Shown piece by piece: positions 18,884 to 27,914 of a stretch of DNA of 64,000 nt (position 1 is the first letter of the stretch; every line of letters starts with the position of its first letter). Origin of the DNA: an uncultured Caulobacterales bacterium (lineage in GTDB: Bacteria; Pseudomonadota; Alphaproteobacteria; Caulobacterales; Maricaulaceae); contig CALKXY010000017.1 in the NCBI GenBank assembly GCA_938003545.1, positions 1 to 64,000 on the forward strand, written 5' to 3'. The notes under the pieces were generated by a model. It worked only from the letters and a program-made list of their open reading frames with translations. It was not told the origin of the DNA and did not search any database. A program made the translations under genes and the position numbers.

Positions 18884-19905
18884 TATCTAGCTTTTCCCTT
18901 GCCTTGGCCACGTGGCGCGTATTTCCCTTGAAACTTACCGCCGGGCTTACCTGTAGATTTGACGCCTTGTTTGCGGTTTGGTTTCGCAAATTTACCACGA
19001 CCTTTGGGTTCGGGTTTCTTCTCTCCAGACGTTTTTGTTTCGTCAGGTTTTTTCTGAAACCGCTTGGCGCTGGCATGGCTACCGCGCTTTGGGCCGCGTG
19101 TTTTTGGGACGGGCAAGTCCGGGAAATCCATCAGATGACCAAGTTGCGTTTGGATTACGCTATATTTCACTTCTTCAATAAGACCTTGGCGCAGATCACC
19201 TAGCATGAATGGACCGTAACTGACGCGAATCAGGCGGTTCACTTTTAGGTCCAAATGCTCCATCGCACGGCGCACTTCGCGGTTCTTACCTTCGCGCAAC
19301 GTCACGGTGATCCAAGAGTTGTCGCCTGTGGTGCTGTCCAGAACGGCTTCAATCGGAGCGGTCATGATGCCGTCAATTTTGATTCCGTTTCTGAGTGTGT
19401 CGAGGTCTTGTTGCGTGACGCGGCCATAGCAGCGCGCGCGGTAGCGGCGGGATAGGCCCGTTGAAGGATGCTCTAGGTGACGCGCCAATTCGCCGTCATT
19501 CGTGATGAGGAGTAGGCCTTCCGAGGTAATATCCAAGCGTCCAACTGAAATCACGCGGCCAATTTCTTTTGGCAGTAGGTCAAATACAGTCGTCCTGCCT
19601 TTTTCATCTTTGTGGGATGTTACAAATCCATCTGGTTTGTGGTATCTCCAGAGGCGTGTGTGCGCCTTCTTGCCAACAGGGGCGTCGTCATATTCAACTT
19701 TGTCTTTGGCACTGACCTTGGTCGCAGGGCTGTCGATGACTTTGCCGTTTACTTTGATGCGGCCAGCAGCAACGAGCTTTTCCGAATCTCGGCGCGACGC
19801 AACACCTGCGCGGGCCAAGAACTTGGCGATCCGTTCAACGGGCAGTTCATCAGCCTTGCTCTCGTCGTGACTTGGCTTTTTCACCGATTTTTTTGACTCA
19901 CTCAT
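18883..19905 (-). CDS. rluB: Ribosomal large-subunit pseudouridine synthase of the RluB/RsuA family
   Basis: An N-terminal S4 RNA-binding domain (RIAKFLARAGVASRRDSEKL) is followed by the RsuA/RluB/E/F catalytic domain with the active-site segment VGRLDITSEGLLLITNDGE, where the Asp forms the covalent intermediate, and EGKNREVRRA. A long Lys/Gly/Arg-rich tail from about residue 265 probably binds rRNA non-specifically. The ORF track begins at 19956, but the ATG at 19905 (MSESKKSVKK) leaves space for the divergent tadA start. RluB is the likely subfamily; the exact target uridine is inferred from family only. Confidence 0.88.
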   Translation of the reverse strand: MSESKKSVKKPSHDESKADELPVERIAKFLARAGVASRRDSEKLVAAGRIKVNGKVIDSPATKVSAKDKVEYDDAPVGKKAHTRLWRYHKPDGFVTSHKDEKGRTTVFDLLPKEIGRVISVGRLDITSEGLLLITNDGELARHLEHPSTGLSRRYRARCYGRVTQQDLDTLRNGIKIDGIMTAPIEAVLDSTTGDNSWITVTLREGKNREVRRAMEHLDLKVNRLIRVSYGPFMLGDLRQGLIEEVKYSVIQTQLGHLMDFPDLPVPKTRGPKRGSHASAKRFQKKPDETKTSGEKKPEPKGRGKFAKPNRKQGVKSTGKPGGKFQGKYAPRGQGKGKAR

Positions 19906-19954
19906 ATCAGGCTTTTCTTGACGATTGCGGCGCAACAGGGGAAAGCCCGCGACC

Positions 19955-20410
19955 ATGGATGATATGCACTATATGCGGCTAGCGTTAGCAGAAGCCAAGG
20001 CCGCAGCCGAGCGAGGCGAAGTGCCCGTGGGCGCTGTGCTTGTCAATGCGGCAGGTGAGGTCGTTGCGCGCACGGGAAATGCGCCGATCTCGATTTGTGA
20101 CCCAACGGCTCATGCCGAAGTGCTAGCCCTGCGCGATGGCGCGTATAAAACGGGGAACTACAGATTGGGCGGGATGTCGCTTTATGTAACGCTAGAGCCT
20201 TGTACCATGTGCGCAGGCGCGATTTCAAATGCACGGATCGCGCGGGTGGTTTACGCCGCGCCTGATCCAAAGGGCGGCGCTGTCGAAAGCGGCGTACGAT
20301 TCTTTGAGCAGCCGAGTTGTCACCATCGTCCTGAGGTCTTGGGCGGCGTGTTGGCGGAGGAATCTTCGCGCATGTTAAAGGATTTCTTCCGTGAAAGACG
20401 CCGAAAATGA
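19955..20410 (+). CDS. tadA: tRNA-specific adenosine deaminase
   Basis: TadA converts A34 to inosine in tRNA-Arg(ACG). The 151-residue cytidine-deaminase fold has the zinc-binding motifs HAEV and PCTMCAGAI, with the catalytic Glu in HAEV. The ATG at 19955 (MDDMHYMRLALAEA) fits the family better than the 19925 start in the track, and leaves 49 bases to the divergent rluB start. Its ATGA overlap with the next gene suggests coupling. Confidence 0.94.
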   Translation: MDDMHYMRLALAEAKAAAERGEVPVGAVLVNAAGEVVARTGNAPISICDPTAHAEVLALRDGAYKTGNYRLGGMSLYVTLEPCTMCAGAISNARIARVVYAAPDPKGGAVESGVRFFEQPSCHHRPEVLGGVLAEESSRMLKDFFRERRRK

Positions 20411-21402
20411 AGCTGAACCTACGTGAAACTCTGTCGGGTCCAACATTGTCGGATGAAACCGAAGCGTCAGGCGCGGCATGGGTCGGGATTATTCTCGGTA
20501 CGCTCGCGGCTGTGCTTTATTCTCTGAAAGCGGTCTTTGTGAAGTTAGCCTATCTGCCGACGGATGCTGTGGTCGAGCAAGTTCCACCGATTACGCTCAT
20601 GATGTTACGCTTGGGGTTCTCATTTCCGATCTATTTGGCGATCTTGATCTGGGCGTGGCGGCGCGCGGCTGTGAAACCTAATTCGCGTCAAGTCAGCTTA
20701 GCGATGTTGGCGGGTGTTTTGTCCTATTATATCTGCACATTGTTGGATTTTTCTGGCCTGCAATATATCACGGCGCAGTTGGAACGGCTGTTGTTATTCA
20801 CCTATCCCGCTTTCGTTATTTTATTTGGAGCCTTATTTTTTGGCGGGCAGCTGACACGGTGGGGTATTGCCTCTGTTGCATTGGCCTATGCAGGACTCGC
20901 TGTTGTTTTTCTGGGCGGCGACATCACAGAAAGCTCAAACCTTTGGCTGGGCAGCGGGTTGGTGCTTGTATCGGCGATGTTATTTGCTTTGTTCCAGCTG
21001 ATCGCCAAAGGGTTCATTGACCGTATAGGCCCGCAGATGTTTACCTGCCTTGCGATGCTGGGGGCAGCGACAGCGATATTCTTACACTTCATCATAAGCG
21101 CGGTTAGGTCGGAAGGCATAGCTGCGGCGTTGGATTTACCGACGCATATTTATTGGATCGGGCTTATCATCGCAGTGTTTTCAACGTTGCTGCCTAGTTT
21201 TTTTATGAATATCGCTATCGGACGCCTTGGCGCGCAGAAAGTCGCAATGCTCGGCATGTTTGGACCATTGGCGACAATTGTGGCGGCCATTATTGTTCTG
21301 GGGGAACCGTTTGGTCTGTGGGATGCTGTTGGTACTGTTGTGACTTTTTCTGGGATCGCGCTCTATATGAAGTCCAGCAAAGCTAAGCCGCGCCAGACGT
21401 AA
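20407..21402 (+). CDS. EamA/DMT-family transporter
   Basis: The 331-residue inner-membrane protein has about ten hydrophobic segments arranged as two EamA repeats, typical of drug/metabolite transporters (e.g. SFPIYLAILIWAW, YITAQLERLLLFTYPAFVIL). The second repeat ends PLATIVAAIIVLGEPFG, a common DMT signature. The substrate is unknown. The start overlaps tadA by four bases (ATGA), and the 3' end overlaps the convergent permease gene by 40 bases. Confidence 0.87.
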   Translation: MKLNLRETLSGPTLSDETEASGAAWVGIILGTLAAVLYSLKAVFVKLAYLPTDAVVEQVPPITLMMLRLGFSFPIYLAILIWAWRRAAVKPNSRQVSLAMLAGVLSYYICTLLDFSGLQYITAQLERLLLFTYPAFVILFGALFFGGQLTRWGIASVALAYAGLAVVFLGGDITESSNLWLGSGLVLVSAMLFALFQLIAKGFIDRIGPQMFTCLAMLGAATAIFLHFIISAVRSEGIAAALDLPTHIYWIGLIIAVFSTLLPSFFMNIAIGRLGAQKVAMLGMFGPLATIVAAIIVLGEPFGLWDAVGTVVTFSGIALYMKSSKAKPRQT

Positions 21403-22112
21403 ATCGTGCCGACGATTGTCACGAGGATGCGGGTGTATTTGCGAAAGCCCACGTCAGAGAACCGTTCCAGCATCATTGTGCCGAGCTTTGTTCCTAAAAT
21501 AACGGCGGGGAGTGCGGCGGCTAATACCCAGAGAGGAGGGAGGTCTCCTAGCCCGTCTGTGCGGAGCAACGAAATGCCAAAATATCCAATTTTAACGAGA
21601 TGGCTTGCGAACATGGTTACGGCTTTGGTCGCCACGATAGCTTTACGCGTTAGCGTCGTTTTGACGTAGAAAAAGTCTAAGGCCGGTCCCGCGACACCTG
21701 CGCTTAGGTTCAGGCTCATAACCATTGCGCCGCAGAGAGCTGCATGAGCAGGCTTTTCCGCATCGCCTGCCAGCCATGATCGAGGTAACCACAGTAAGAG
21801 GGGCAACAGGCCTAGCGCGAGGAAGAGTTGTGCTTTGTCAGGTGTAAATGCAGCCCAAAGCATAAGCGCAATCGCTGGCGCAGCGCCGAGGAGCTGCCAA
21901 CCCAAAATATCCCATCTAATATGACGCCGCAATATTGTTGAGCGCGATCCATTAGATACGGACTGTACAATGCCGTGCACAACCATAGCGGCGTTCACGC
22001 TCATCAGGCTGGCAATGATGCCCATAAAGACAAGGCCGCCCGCCATACCGAATAATCCGGAGATAAAGGCACATACGCCTGCGGCCACAATGATTAACAA
22101 ACCTATCTGCAT
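21363..22112 (-). CDS. TSUP (TauE/SafE) family permease
   Basis: This 249-residue membrane protein has about eight hydrophobic segments and the TSUP features GLFGMAGG near the N terminus and PAVILGTKLGTMM near the C terminus. Family members export sulfite, sulfonates or other anions; the substrate here is unknown. Its start codon directly abuts a TTAA-N7-TTAAC box that more likely serves the divergent coiled-coil gene. Confidence 0.85.
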   Translation of the reverse strand: MQIGLLIIVAAGVCAFISGLFGMAGGLVFMGIIASLMSVNAAMVVHGIVQSVSNGSRSTILRRHIRWDILGWQLLGAAPAIALMLWAAFTPDKAQLFLALGLLPLLLWLPRSWLAGDAEKPAHAALCGAMVMSLNLSAGVAGPALDFFYVKTTLTRKAIVATKAVTMFASHLVKIGYFGISLLRTDGLGDLPPLWVLAAALPAVILGTKLGTMMLERFSDVGFRKYTRILVTIVGTIYVWRGLALLDFI

Positions 22113-22128
22113 TTAAGAGACCGTTAAC
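22113..22128 (+). promoter_or_regulatory. Perfect CtrA-type box (TTAA-N7-TTAAC)
   Basis: TTAAGAGACCGTTAAC matches the full-length binding consensus of the alphaproteobacterial cell-cycle regulator CtrA. It lies 79-94 bases upstream of the coiled-coil gene, in the 94-base gap to the divergent TSUP gene. By chance one TTAA-N7-TTAA is expected in about 65 kb at even base composition, so position rather than sequence alone supports it. Confidence 0.45.
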
Positions 22129-22206
22129 CACGACATAGTTACCAAAACCTTATGTGGAGTCTCCCGGGCTGGGCGATTCGTGAGATCGGGTAAAAGGGTG
22201 GCAAAG

Positions 22207-23361
22207 ATGCGCTTATTCAAAAAAGATGCACCTCAATTTGGCGCGGATGACGTGAAAGCAACACAAGACGTTGTGCAGGCGATCACCGCAGCGTTGAAAA
22301 CGGGGGCAGAGCAGCAGGATATTGCTGCCAAACGTTTAGGGTCTCTGACAAAGGCGATGGGCAAGATGGACGCGAATGTGCGCCAAGCCGCCCGCCTACA
22401 GGTCGAGACAGAGCGTTTGGACGGCGAAGTAAAAACATTACGTGCCGATTTGGATAAAAAACGTGCGTGGGCACAAGAGCAGTCTTCGAAACTCGCAAAC
22501 GTCCAAAAAGAGCGCGATAAGCTGCGCAATGAACTGGAAAGCGCCAAGTCAGAAATCTCCGCACGTACAGAGCGTGAAGCTGGATTGCGTGAGGCGGAAG
22601 TGAAGTTAACACGCGAGGCTGATAGTCTAACCCGCGAATTGAACCAGCGTACAGACCGTTTGGAAGACTTGGTCCTGACGCAACAACGTCTCCAAGACGA
22701 GCTTGCACAAGCCAATGGTCTGGTTTCGTCCAGCACACATAAAACACGCGAGTTGCAAAATGCAGTCGAAGAATTGACGCTGCGTTTAGATGAAAAGGTC
22801 AAGGCTGCTGATGCGTCATTGTCCGCTTTGCGTGATCTACGTTTGGATCATCATGCGGTGAAAGAGCAATTCGTTTCCGCTAGCTCGCGTTTGCAGTCTG
22901 CAGAATATGAGCAGTCTAGTCAAAAATCTCTATTTGAAGATACCCTCAAACGCCGGGCGGATGAAATTCTTGCTCTGAAAACGCAGGTCGAACAGCTCAC
23001 AACTCAACTTCGTATCAAAGATACAATGGGTAGTCATTTTGACGAGGAGACGGCGGGACTACGTCAGGCGCTAGAAACGGAACGTGAGCGCAATTCTGTC
23101 AATGAGCAACGCTTGCGCAATCAAGCCGAGACGGAAGCCCGTCAATCTCGCGCGCTGGGACAATCAAAGTCAGAATTCGACGCGCTAAATGCGAAATTTG
23201 TGGATGCGATGAAGGACTTGGACACGCTGCGTCAGGTCAATCGCGTGCAGTCGCAAAAGCTAGAAAATTATGCGCAACTTAATACTGCCCCCGCGCCGAA
23301 ACGCGATTACTCGCCTGTCATTCGAAATGATGACCCTGGTATTTTGAAGGTTGTGAAGTAG
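22207..23361 (+). CDS. Coiled-coil protein, possibly crescentin-like
   Basis: The 384-residue product is almost entirely predicted coiled coil (about residues 20-365), rich in Glu, Lys, Arg, Gln and Leu with heptad spacing, and no membrane segment or recognised enzymatic domain. It begins with a short basic head, MRLFKKDAP, which recalls the MRLLSKN head of Caulobacter crescentin that is needed for membrane attachment; this is resemblance from memory only. The start at 22207 is preferred over the GTG at 22180 because AAGGG lies about nine bases upstream. A CtrA-type box precedes it and a strong terminator follows. Other coiled-coil families (chromosome segregation, polar scaffold) cannot be excluded. 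Confidence 0.8.
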   Translation: MRLFKKDAPQFGADDVKATQDVVQAITAALKTGAEQQDIAAKRLGSLTKAMGKMDANVRQAARLQVETERLDGEVKTLRADLDKKRAWAQEQSSKLANVQKERDKLRNELESAKSEISARTEREAGLREAEVKLTREADSLTRELNQRTDRLEDLVLTQQRLQDELAQANGLVSSSTHKTRELQNAVEELTLRLDEKVKAADASLSALRDLRLDHHAVKEQFVSASSRLQSAEYEQSSQKSLFEDTLKRRADEILALKTQVEQLTTQLRIKDTMGSHFDEETAGLRQALETERERNSVNEQRLRNQAETEARQSRALGQSKSEFDALNAKFVDAMKDLDTLRQVNRVQSQKLENYAQLNTAPAPKRDYSPVIRNDDPGILKVVK

Positions 23362-23387
23362 TCAATACGACTTTGAAGTGGAAAAGA

Positions 23388-23415
23388 AAAACCCGGCGTA
23401 ATGGCCGGGTTTTTT
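23388..23415 (+). terminator. Terminator after the coiled-coil gene, possibly bidirectional
   Basis: AAAACCCGGC and GCCGGGTTTT form a perfect 10-bp stem with a 6-base loop, followed by more Ts. Because A-runs precede the stem it may also stop the convergent LysM gene transcript. Confidence 0.9.
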
Positions 23416-23420
23416 GTATC

Positions 23421-23978
23421 TTACTTACACTCTACATCGGGTAGTTTTAGCCGCTGGCCGATATCAATGACGTTGCCGCGACCTAAGCCGTTTAAGCGAG
23501 AGATGTCCTTGACTGATGTGCAATGCTCTCGGGCAATGTCCCAGACAGTGTCGCCGCGTTGAACGATGTAAGTGTATCGTGTGTGTCTTGAGCGACGAAT
23601 GATGTCCTGGCTCTTAACTTGTGGTGAAGATGTTCGAACAAGTGATGACGATGAGGGCGAAAGGCTTTTTCTTAAAAAATAGTCTCGGCAATTGATCTCA
23701 ACTTCGGAGAGTAACTGACTGCTGCCCTCTGTGTCTTGAACGACCATGAGGCGGACTAGGTCGTTATTATCATTACCATCGATGACTTTTTTACGCATTG
23801 CGTCGGTCTCGCATATTTTTGCGGTTTCCTCAGGCGATGCCTCCATCTTAAAACTTGCCGTTTGTGTAACGACTTTGGGTTGACGTTTTTCAATTTTGAC
23901 AGTTGGAATAGATTTCGACACGGATGTGCAGCCCGCAAGCAGCGCAACGGTAATCAGCAAAGAAAGGTTCGTTTTCAT
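23421..23978 (-). CDS. LysM-domain lipoprotein
   Basis: The 185-residue protein has a lipoprotein signal peptide (ITVALLAGC, Cys17). The C-terminal 45 residues form a LysM peptidoglycan-binding domain (YIVQRGDTVWDIAREHCTSV, then GLGRGNVIDIGQRLKLP). The middle part, about 110 residues, is Ser-rich and matches nothing I recognise. It is probably anchored in the outer membrane and contacts the cell wall. Confidence 0.87.
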   Translation of the reverse strand: MKTNLSLLITVALLAGCTSVSKSIPTVKIEKRQPKVVTQTASFKMEASPEETAKICETDAMRKKVIDGNDNNDLVRLMVVQDTEGSSQLLSEVEINCRDYFLRKSLSPSSSSLVRTSSPQVKSQDIIRRSRHTRYTYIVQRGDTVWDIAREHCTSVKDISRLNGLGRGNVIDIGQRLKLPDVECK

Positions 23979-24098
23979 AACGGTCAGCCCGACGGAAATA
24001 GAATTATCCGTTAAACTCGCATGATTAAGGTTAGCAAAGGCTTAAATTGTGACATCTCAATGTCTTGAAGATATCGCTGACGCAGTTAAATCGGCGCT

Positions 24099-24812
24099 AT
24101 GTCCCGCACACTCAATAAATTCCTGACCCGCGTTCACAAATGGGCTGGTTTGGTTCTTTCCCTCCAAATCCTGTTCTGGTTCGGGTCAGGGTTTTTCATG
24201 ACCTTGTTTCCGATTGATCAGGTTCGCGGACGTCATTTGGTCGAAAAGCAGACGTTTTCGCTAACAGATGCCGATCTTGTTTCCATTGAAATTGCTATGA
24301 CGACTTATGATGGCGCACTTACGGGGGCGCGCTTGGCGAATATTGCGGGGCGTCCAGCGTATATTCTATTAGGGGATAATGGCACGGTTATGCTGGATGC
24401 GCGTACAGGGCAGAGCTGGGACGGTGTAGGGGAGACGGATATCCGGCAAGTGGCGTTGGATAGTTACAAAGGCGGTGGTGAATTAACCGCAATGAACCGC
24501 TTGGATGTCGCGCCAAAAGATTACCGAGGAACGCTGCCTGTGTGGCAAGCGGTGTTCGATGATCGCGCGAAAACCCGGGTCTATCTCGATCCAGATACAG
24601 CGGAGGTAAGGAGCGTGAGAACGCGTCTTTGGCGTGTCTTTGATCTCGCGTGGAAGTTCCACATTATGGACGTCACAGGCGAAGACAATTTTAATAGTTG
24701 GTGGTTGCGACTCGCGAGCGGCATGGCGCTTTTATTCGCCCTGAGCGGCGTCGGCTTACTCTGGTTTAGAATTGTGGCGCGGCCGCGCAGACGGCGACCG
24801 CGTACTGCTTAG
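24099..24812 (+). CDS. PepSY-associated membrane protein
   Basis: The 237-residue protein has an N-terminal membrane segment after a basic start (HKWAGLVLSLQILFWFGSGFF), a periplasmic part of about 150 residues with a PepSY-like segment (RVYLDPDTAEVRSVRTRLWR) and a second membrane segment near the end, followed by a basic tail (RPRRRRPRT). The layout, with HKW and later KFHIMD, resembles PepSY_TM proteins linked to iron uptake or reductase systems. No iron gene is adjacent, so its role is open. Confidence 0.75.
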   Translation: MSRTLNKFLTRVHKWAGLVLSLQILFWFGSGFFMTLFPIDQVRGRHLVEKQTFSLTDADLVSIEIAMTTYDGALTGARLANIAGRPAYILLGDNGTVMLDARTGQSWDGVGETDIRQVALDSYKGGGELTAMNRLDVAPKDYRGTLPVWQAVFDDRAKTRVYLDPDTAEVRSVRTRLWRVFDLAWKFHIMDVTGEDNFNSWWLRLASGMALLFALSGVGLLWFRIVARPRRRRPRTA

Positions 24813-24822
24813 AGATTAGGTC

Positions 24823-25476
24823 CTAAAGGATAGATTGACCTGTCGCGTTCCAGTCTTTCATGAAGGCTGCGAGGCCTTTGTCTGTGAGGATGTGGTTCGC
24901 GAGTGATTTCACAACAGCTGGCGGTGCCGTCATAACGTCTGCGCCCACAAGTGCGCAGTCTTTGACGTGGTTTACATTACGGATAGACGCGGCAAGAATT
25001 TCTGTCTCGAAGCCGTAGTTGTCGTAGATTGTGCGAATATCTTCGATCAGCTCTAATCCATCTAGAGTGATGTCATCCAATCGCCCGATGAATGGAGAGA
25101 TGTATGTAGCGCCAACTTTCGCAGCCAAGAGAGCTTGGTTCGGCGAGAAGCAGAGCGTGACATTCGTTGGAATTTCTTCTTTGGACATTTGATTACAGGC
25201 TTTTAGGCCTTCCAAGGTCAGTGGGAGCTTTACGCACACATTATCCGCAATCTTGCGAAGTTCGCGGCCTTCGGCGAGCATGTCTTCGGCTGTTGTCGCG
25301 ACGACTTCTGCAGAGACGTGACCTGGTGTCAGCTTACAAATTTCCGCAATGACTTCTTTGAAATCACGGCCTGATTTGGCGATAATTGACGGATTTGTTG
25401 TTACGCCGTCTACAAGGCCAATGTCGGCGAGTTCTGCAATGGCGTCGAGGTCTGCGCTGTCGATAAAGAATTTCAT
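24823..25476 (-). CDS. fsa: TalC/FSA-type transaldolase
   Basis: This small (217 residues) class I aldolase belongs to the transaldolase/fructose-6-phosphate aldolase family: [35 protein letters not shown] with the Schiff-base Lys, and [12 protein letters not shown]. It probably acts as transaldolase in the pentose phosphate pathway; aldolase activity on fructose-6-phosphate is the alternative. The ATG at 25476 is chosen over the track's 25551 since it gives the invariant N terminus and has AGGA nine bases upstream. It is divergent from priA; the two starts are 59 bases apart. Confidence 0.92.
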   Translation of the reverse strand: MKFFIDSADLDAIAELADIGLVDGVTTNPSIIAKSGRDFKEVIAEICKLTPGHVSAEVVATTAEDMLAEGRELRKIADNVCVKLPLTLEGLKACNQMSKEEIPTNVTLCFSPNQALLAAKVGATYISPFIGRLDDITLDGLELIEDIRTIYDNYGFETEILAASIRNVNHVKDCALVGADVMTAPPAVVKSLANHILTDKGLAAFMKDWNATGQSIL

Positions 25477-25535
25477 AAGAATATGTCCTGGAGGTCTGTT
25501 CGTTAAGTTCAATCGCCTGCTATCACGCAGGTACT

Positions 25536-27692
25536 GTGAATCAAACTGCACAAATCCTCTTTCCCGTGAATGTTCCCACGGCCTTTGACTATGCTGTACC
25601 AGCGGAGTTGACGCTCACGCGTGGAGATTTCGTTTTTGCGCCGATTGGCAAGCAGATGAAGTTAGGTGTTGTTTGGGGCTTGAGCGAGGCAGAGCCTGTG
25701 CGAGAGTTGAAGTCTATTGTCGATCGTAAGGCCACGCGGCCTTTATCGCCCGACATGCTGGATTTTATTGATTGGACTGCACGCTATAATGGCGCGTCGC
25801 CCGGTAATGTCCTGCGCATGGTTATTCGTAATTATAAGGCGCTGGACCCATCGTCCATTGTTACGCTTTATCGACCCAGCGGCGAGGTACCGAAAAACCT
25901 GACACCCTCGCGTTCTGCGGTTTTGCGAGAAGGCGGCCCGTGGCCAGCCAGAGCATCAGAGGCTGCCGCGCGAGCAGGGGTGTCTTCTGGGGTGGTGAAA
26001 GGCTTGGTGAAGGCGGGGGGATTGATCGCAGAGTCTGGTCCCGTCGACCCGCCATTTCCTGTGCCTAATCCTGAGCTTACGGGGCGAGAGCTCACGCAGG
26101 GGCAAAATGAAGCTGGGCAAGATTTGGTCGCGCAGGTTCAAACAGGGCGCTTCAATGTCTCTCTGCTCGATGGGGTGACGGGTTCTGGTAAGACGGAAGT
26201 TTACTTTGAGGCCGTGGCGGAAGCCTTAAGGTGTGGGAAGCAATGCTTAATTCTCGTGCCGGAGATCGCACTTACGCAGGCAGGTTTACGCAGGTTTAAA
26301 GAACGATTTGGCGCAGAGCCTGCCAGTTGGCATTCTCAAATGGGTGAGGCCGCGCGCCGCCGTGTTTGGCGAGAGGTGGCGCAAGGCCGATGCAAACTTG
26401 TCGTCGGCGCGCGGTCCGCGCTTTACTTGCCGTTCCCGGAATTAGGTTTGATCGTGGTCGATGAAGAACATGATACATCTTATAAGCAGGAAGAGGGCGT
26501 CATATATAACGCTCGGGATATGGCCGTCGTGCGGGCCCATATTAGTGGTCATAGTGTTATATTGGCATCAGCCACTCCAAGTCTTGAGTCGTTGCATAAT
26601 GCGCGCACGGGCAAATTTGCGCATATCATATTGCCTGAGCGCCCTGGTGCAGCGGTTCTGCCTGAGATCGGCTTGGTCGACCTGAAAGATCATGTGCCTG
26701 AAAAGGGCAAGTTTTTGTCCCAACCTTTACTGGATGCGATTGCGGCCGTCACTGATCGCGGCGAGCAGGCCTTATTATATCTCAATCGCCGAGGTTATGC
26801 GCCGCTCATTATCTGTAGAACCTGCGGCGAGAAGTTGAAAAGCCCAGATACAGATAGCTGGTTGGTTCAGCATAAGCGCACGGGGCGCGCCATGTGTCAT
26901 CTGACGGGCTTTTCAATGCCGATGCCAAAGCGATGTCCGGAATGCCAAACAGAAGGCAGTCTGACCGCAGTCGGGCCGGGCGTTGAACGTGTGGCGGAGG
27001 AGGCGCAAGAGGCGTTTCCGAAGGCGCGCGTCGAAGTGCTGTCATCTGATACGGCAGGTAATCCAGCGGAACTCGCCGAACGCATGCGCCGGATGGAACA
27101 AGGTGAGATTGATATTCTCGTGGGTACACAAATGGTCGTAAAAGGGCATAACTTCCCGACTCTCACATTTGTTGGCGTTGTCGATGGTGATTTAGGTCTT
27201 GCGGGCGGTGATCCGCGCGCAGGTGAGCGAACCTATCAGACTCTCGTGCAGGTCGCAGGCCGTGCAGGGCGTGCGGATAAGCCGGGCCATGCGTTAATTC
27301 AAACGCATCAGCCAGAGCATGAGGCCTTAGTGGCATTGGCAGCAGGGGACCGCGAAATGTTCATTGGGGTCGAACTGGCTATGCGCGAGATGCTTGGCCT
27401 GCCGCCTTTTGGTAAAATGGCCGCAGTTATATTTTGGGGGCCTGAGGCCGCGAAAGTGGATGCTTTAGCTAAGAAATTTCTGGGGGCTGCGCCTCGTGCA
27501 GAGGGGGTTGATATTCTTGGGCCGAGTGAAGCACCAATTGGACGGTTGCGCGGTTTGTATAGGCGACGGCTCTTTATTCAGGCCGGGGCGTCAGTGAATT
27601 TGTCAAAATATATGTCGACGTGGCGCGCAAAAGTTCGTCCGCCGTCAAAATACAAAATTCAAGTCGATATCGACCCGCAAAGCTTTATGTAA
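25536..27692 (+). CDS. priA: Primosomal replication restart helicase PriA, zinc motifs partly missing
   Basis: PriA is the 3'-5' helicase that reloads replisomes at stalled forks. The 718-residue protein has an N-terminal DNA-binding domain, Walker [12 protein letters not shown] (about residue 214), the DEEH box [12 protein letters not shown] (about residue 308), and helicase motifs [12 protein letters not shown] and QVAGRAGR. The zinc region (about residues 427-469) holds only five of the usual eight Cys: CRTC, a single Cys in MCHLTG, and CPEC; the second CxxC is replaced by SPDTDSW. The start is GTG with AGG nearby. In alphaproteobacteria priA usually lies directly upstream of atpH; here two genes intervene. 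Confidence 0.94.
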   Translation: MNQTAQILFPVNVPTAFDYAVPAELTLTRGDFVFAPIGKQMKLGVVWGLSEAEPVRELKSIVDRKATRPLSPDMLDFIDWTARYNGASPGNVLRMVIRNYKALDPSSIVTLYRPSGEVPKNLTPSRSAVLREGGPWPARASEAAARAGVSSGVVKGLVKAGGLIAESGPVDPPFPVPNPELTGRELTQGQNEAGQDLVAQVQTGRFNVSLLDGVTGSGKTEVYFEAVAEALRCGKQCLILVPEIALTQAGLRRFKERFGAEPASWHSQMGEAARRRVWREVAQGRCKLVVGARSALYLPFPELGLIVVDEEHDTSYKQEEGVIYNARDMAVVRAHISGHSVILASATPSLESLHNARTGKFAHIILPERPGAAVLPEIGLVDLKDHVPEKGKFLSQPLLDAIAAVTDRGEQALLYLNRRGYAPLIICRTCGEKLKSPDTDSWLVQHKRTGRAMCHLTGFSMPMPKRCPECQTEGSLTAVGPGVERVAEEAQEAFPKARVEVLSSDTAGNPAELAERMRRMEQGEIDILVGTQMVVKGHNFPTLTFVGVVDGDLGLAGGDPRAGERTYQTLVQVAGRAGRADKPGHALIQTHQPEHEALVALAAGDREMFIGVELAMREMLGLPPFGKMAAVIFWGPEAAKVDALAKKFLGAAPRAEGVDILGPSEAPIGRLRGLYRRRLFIQAGASVNLSKYMSTWRAKVRPPSKYKIQVDIDPQSFM

Positions 27693-27914
27693 TGTCTAGT
27701 GTGAGTTGTGCTAAGATGGGCTACGTTATGTGAAGGTGGTGCAGATTTGACACACCTATACACAAAAACTCACGAAATAGTCATTCATCTGCGGTTTAAA
27801 TTTGATGACATTAAGTTTTTGTCATAGCGGTCATTTCAACTGCATCGTGGGAGAAGCCCGTGGTGTAAAAAACACCTGGGTTGTCCAGGAAACTTAGAGG
27901 GAAGTTTTGAACAC
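27693..27914 (+). promoter_or_regulatory. Leader region of the TonB receptor with dyad and two overlapping hairpins
   Basis: A dyad ATGACA-N9-TGTCAT lies at 27805-27825. Closer to the gene, GGTGT/ACACC (27862-27876, loop AAAAA, with flanking CCC/GGG able to extend it) and CCTGG/CCAGG (27875-27889) form two hairpins that share bases, so they would compete or stack. A purine-rich ribosome binding site (AGAGGGAAG) follows. No convincing -35/-10 pair was found; TTGACA at 27747 has no good -10. Confidence 0.4.

Noticed and set aside
27747-27775. TTGACA as -35 of the TonB receptor promoter
   Set aside because: No acceptable -10 hexamer follows at 16-18 bases.
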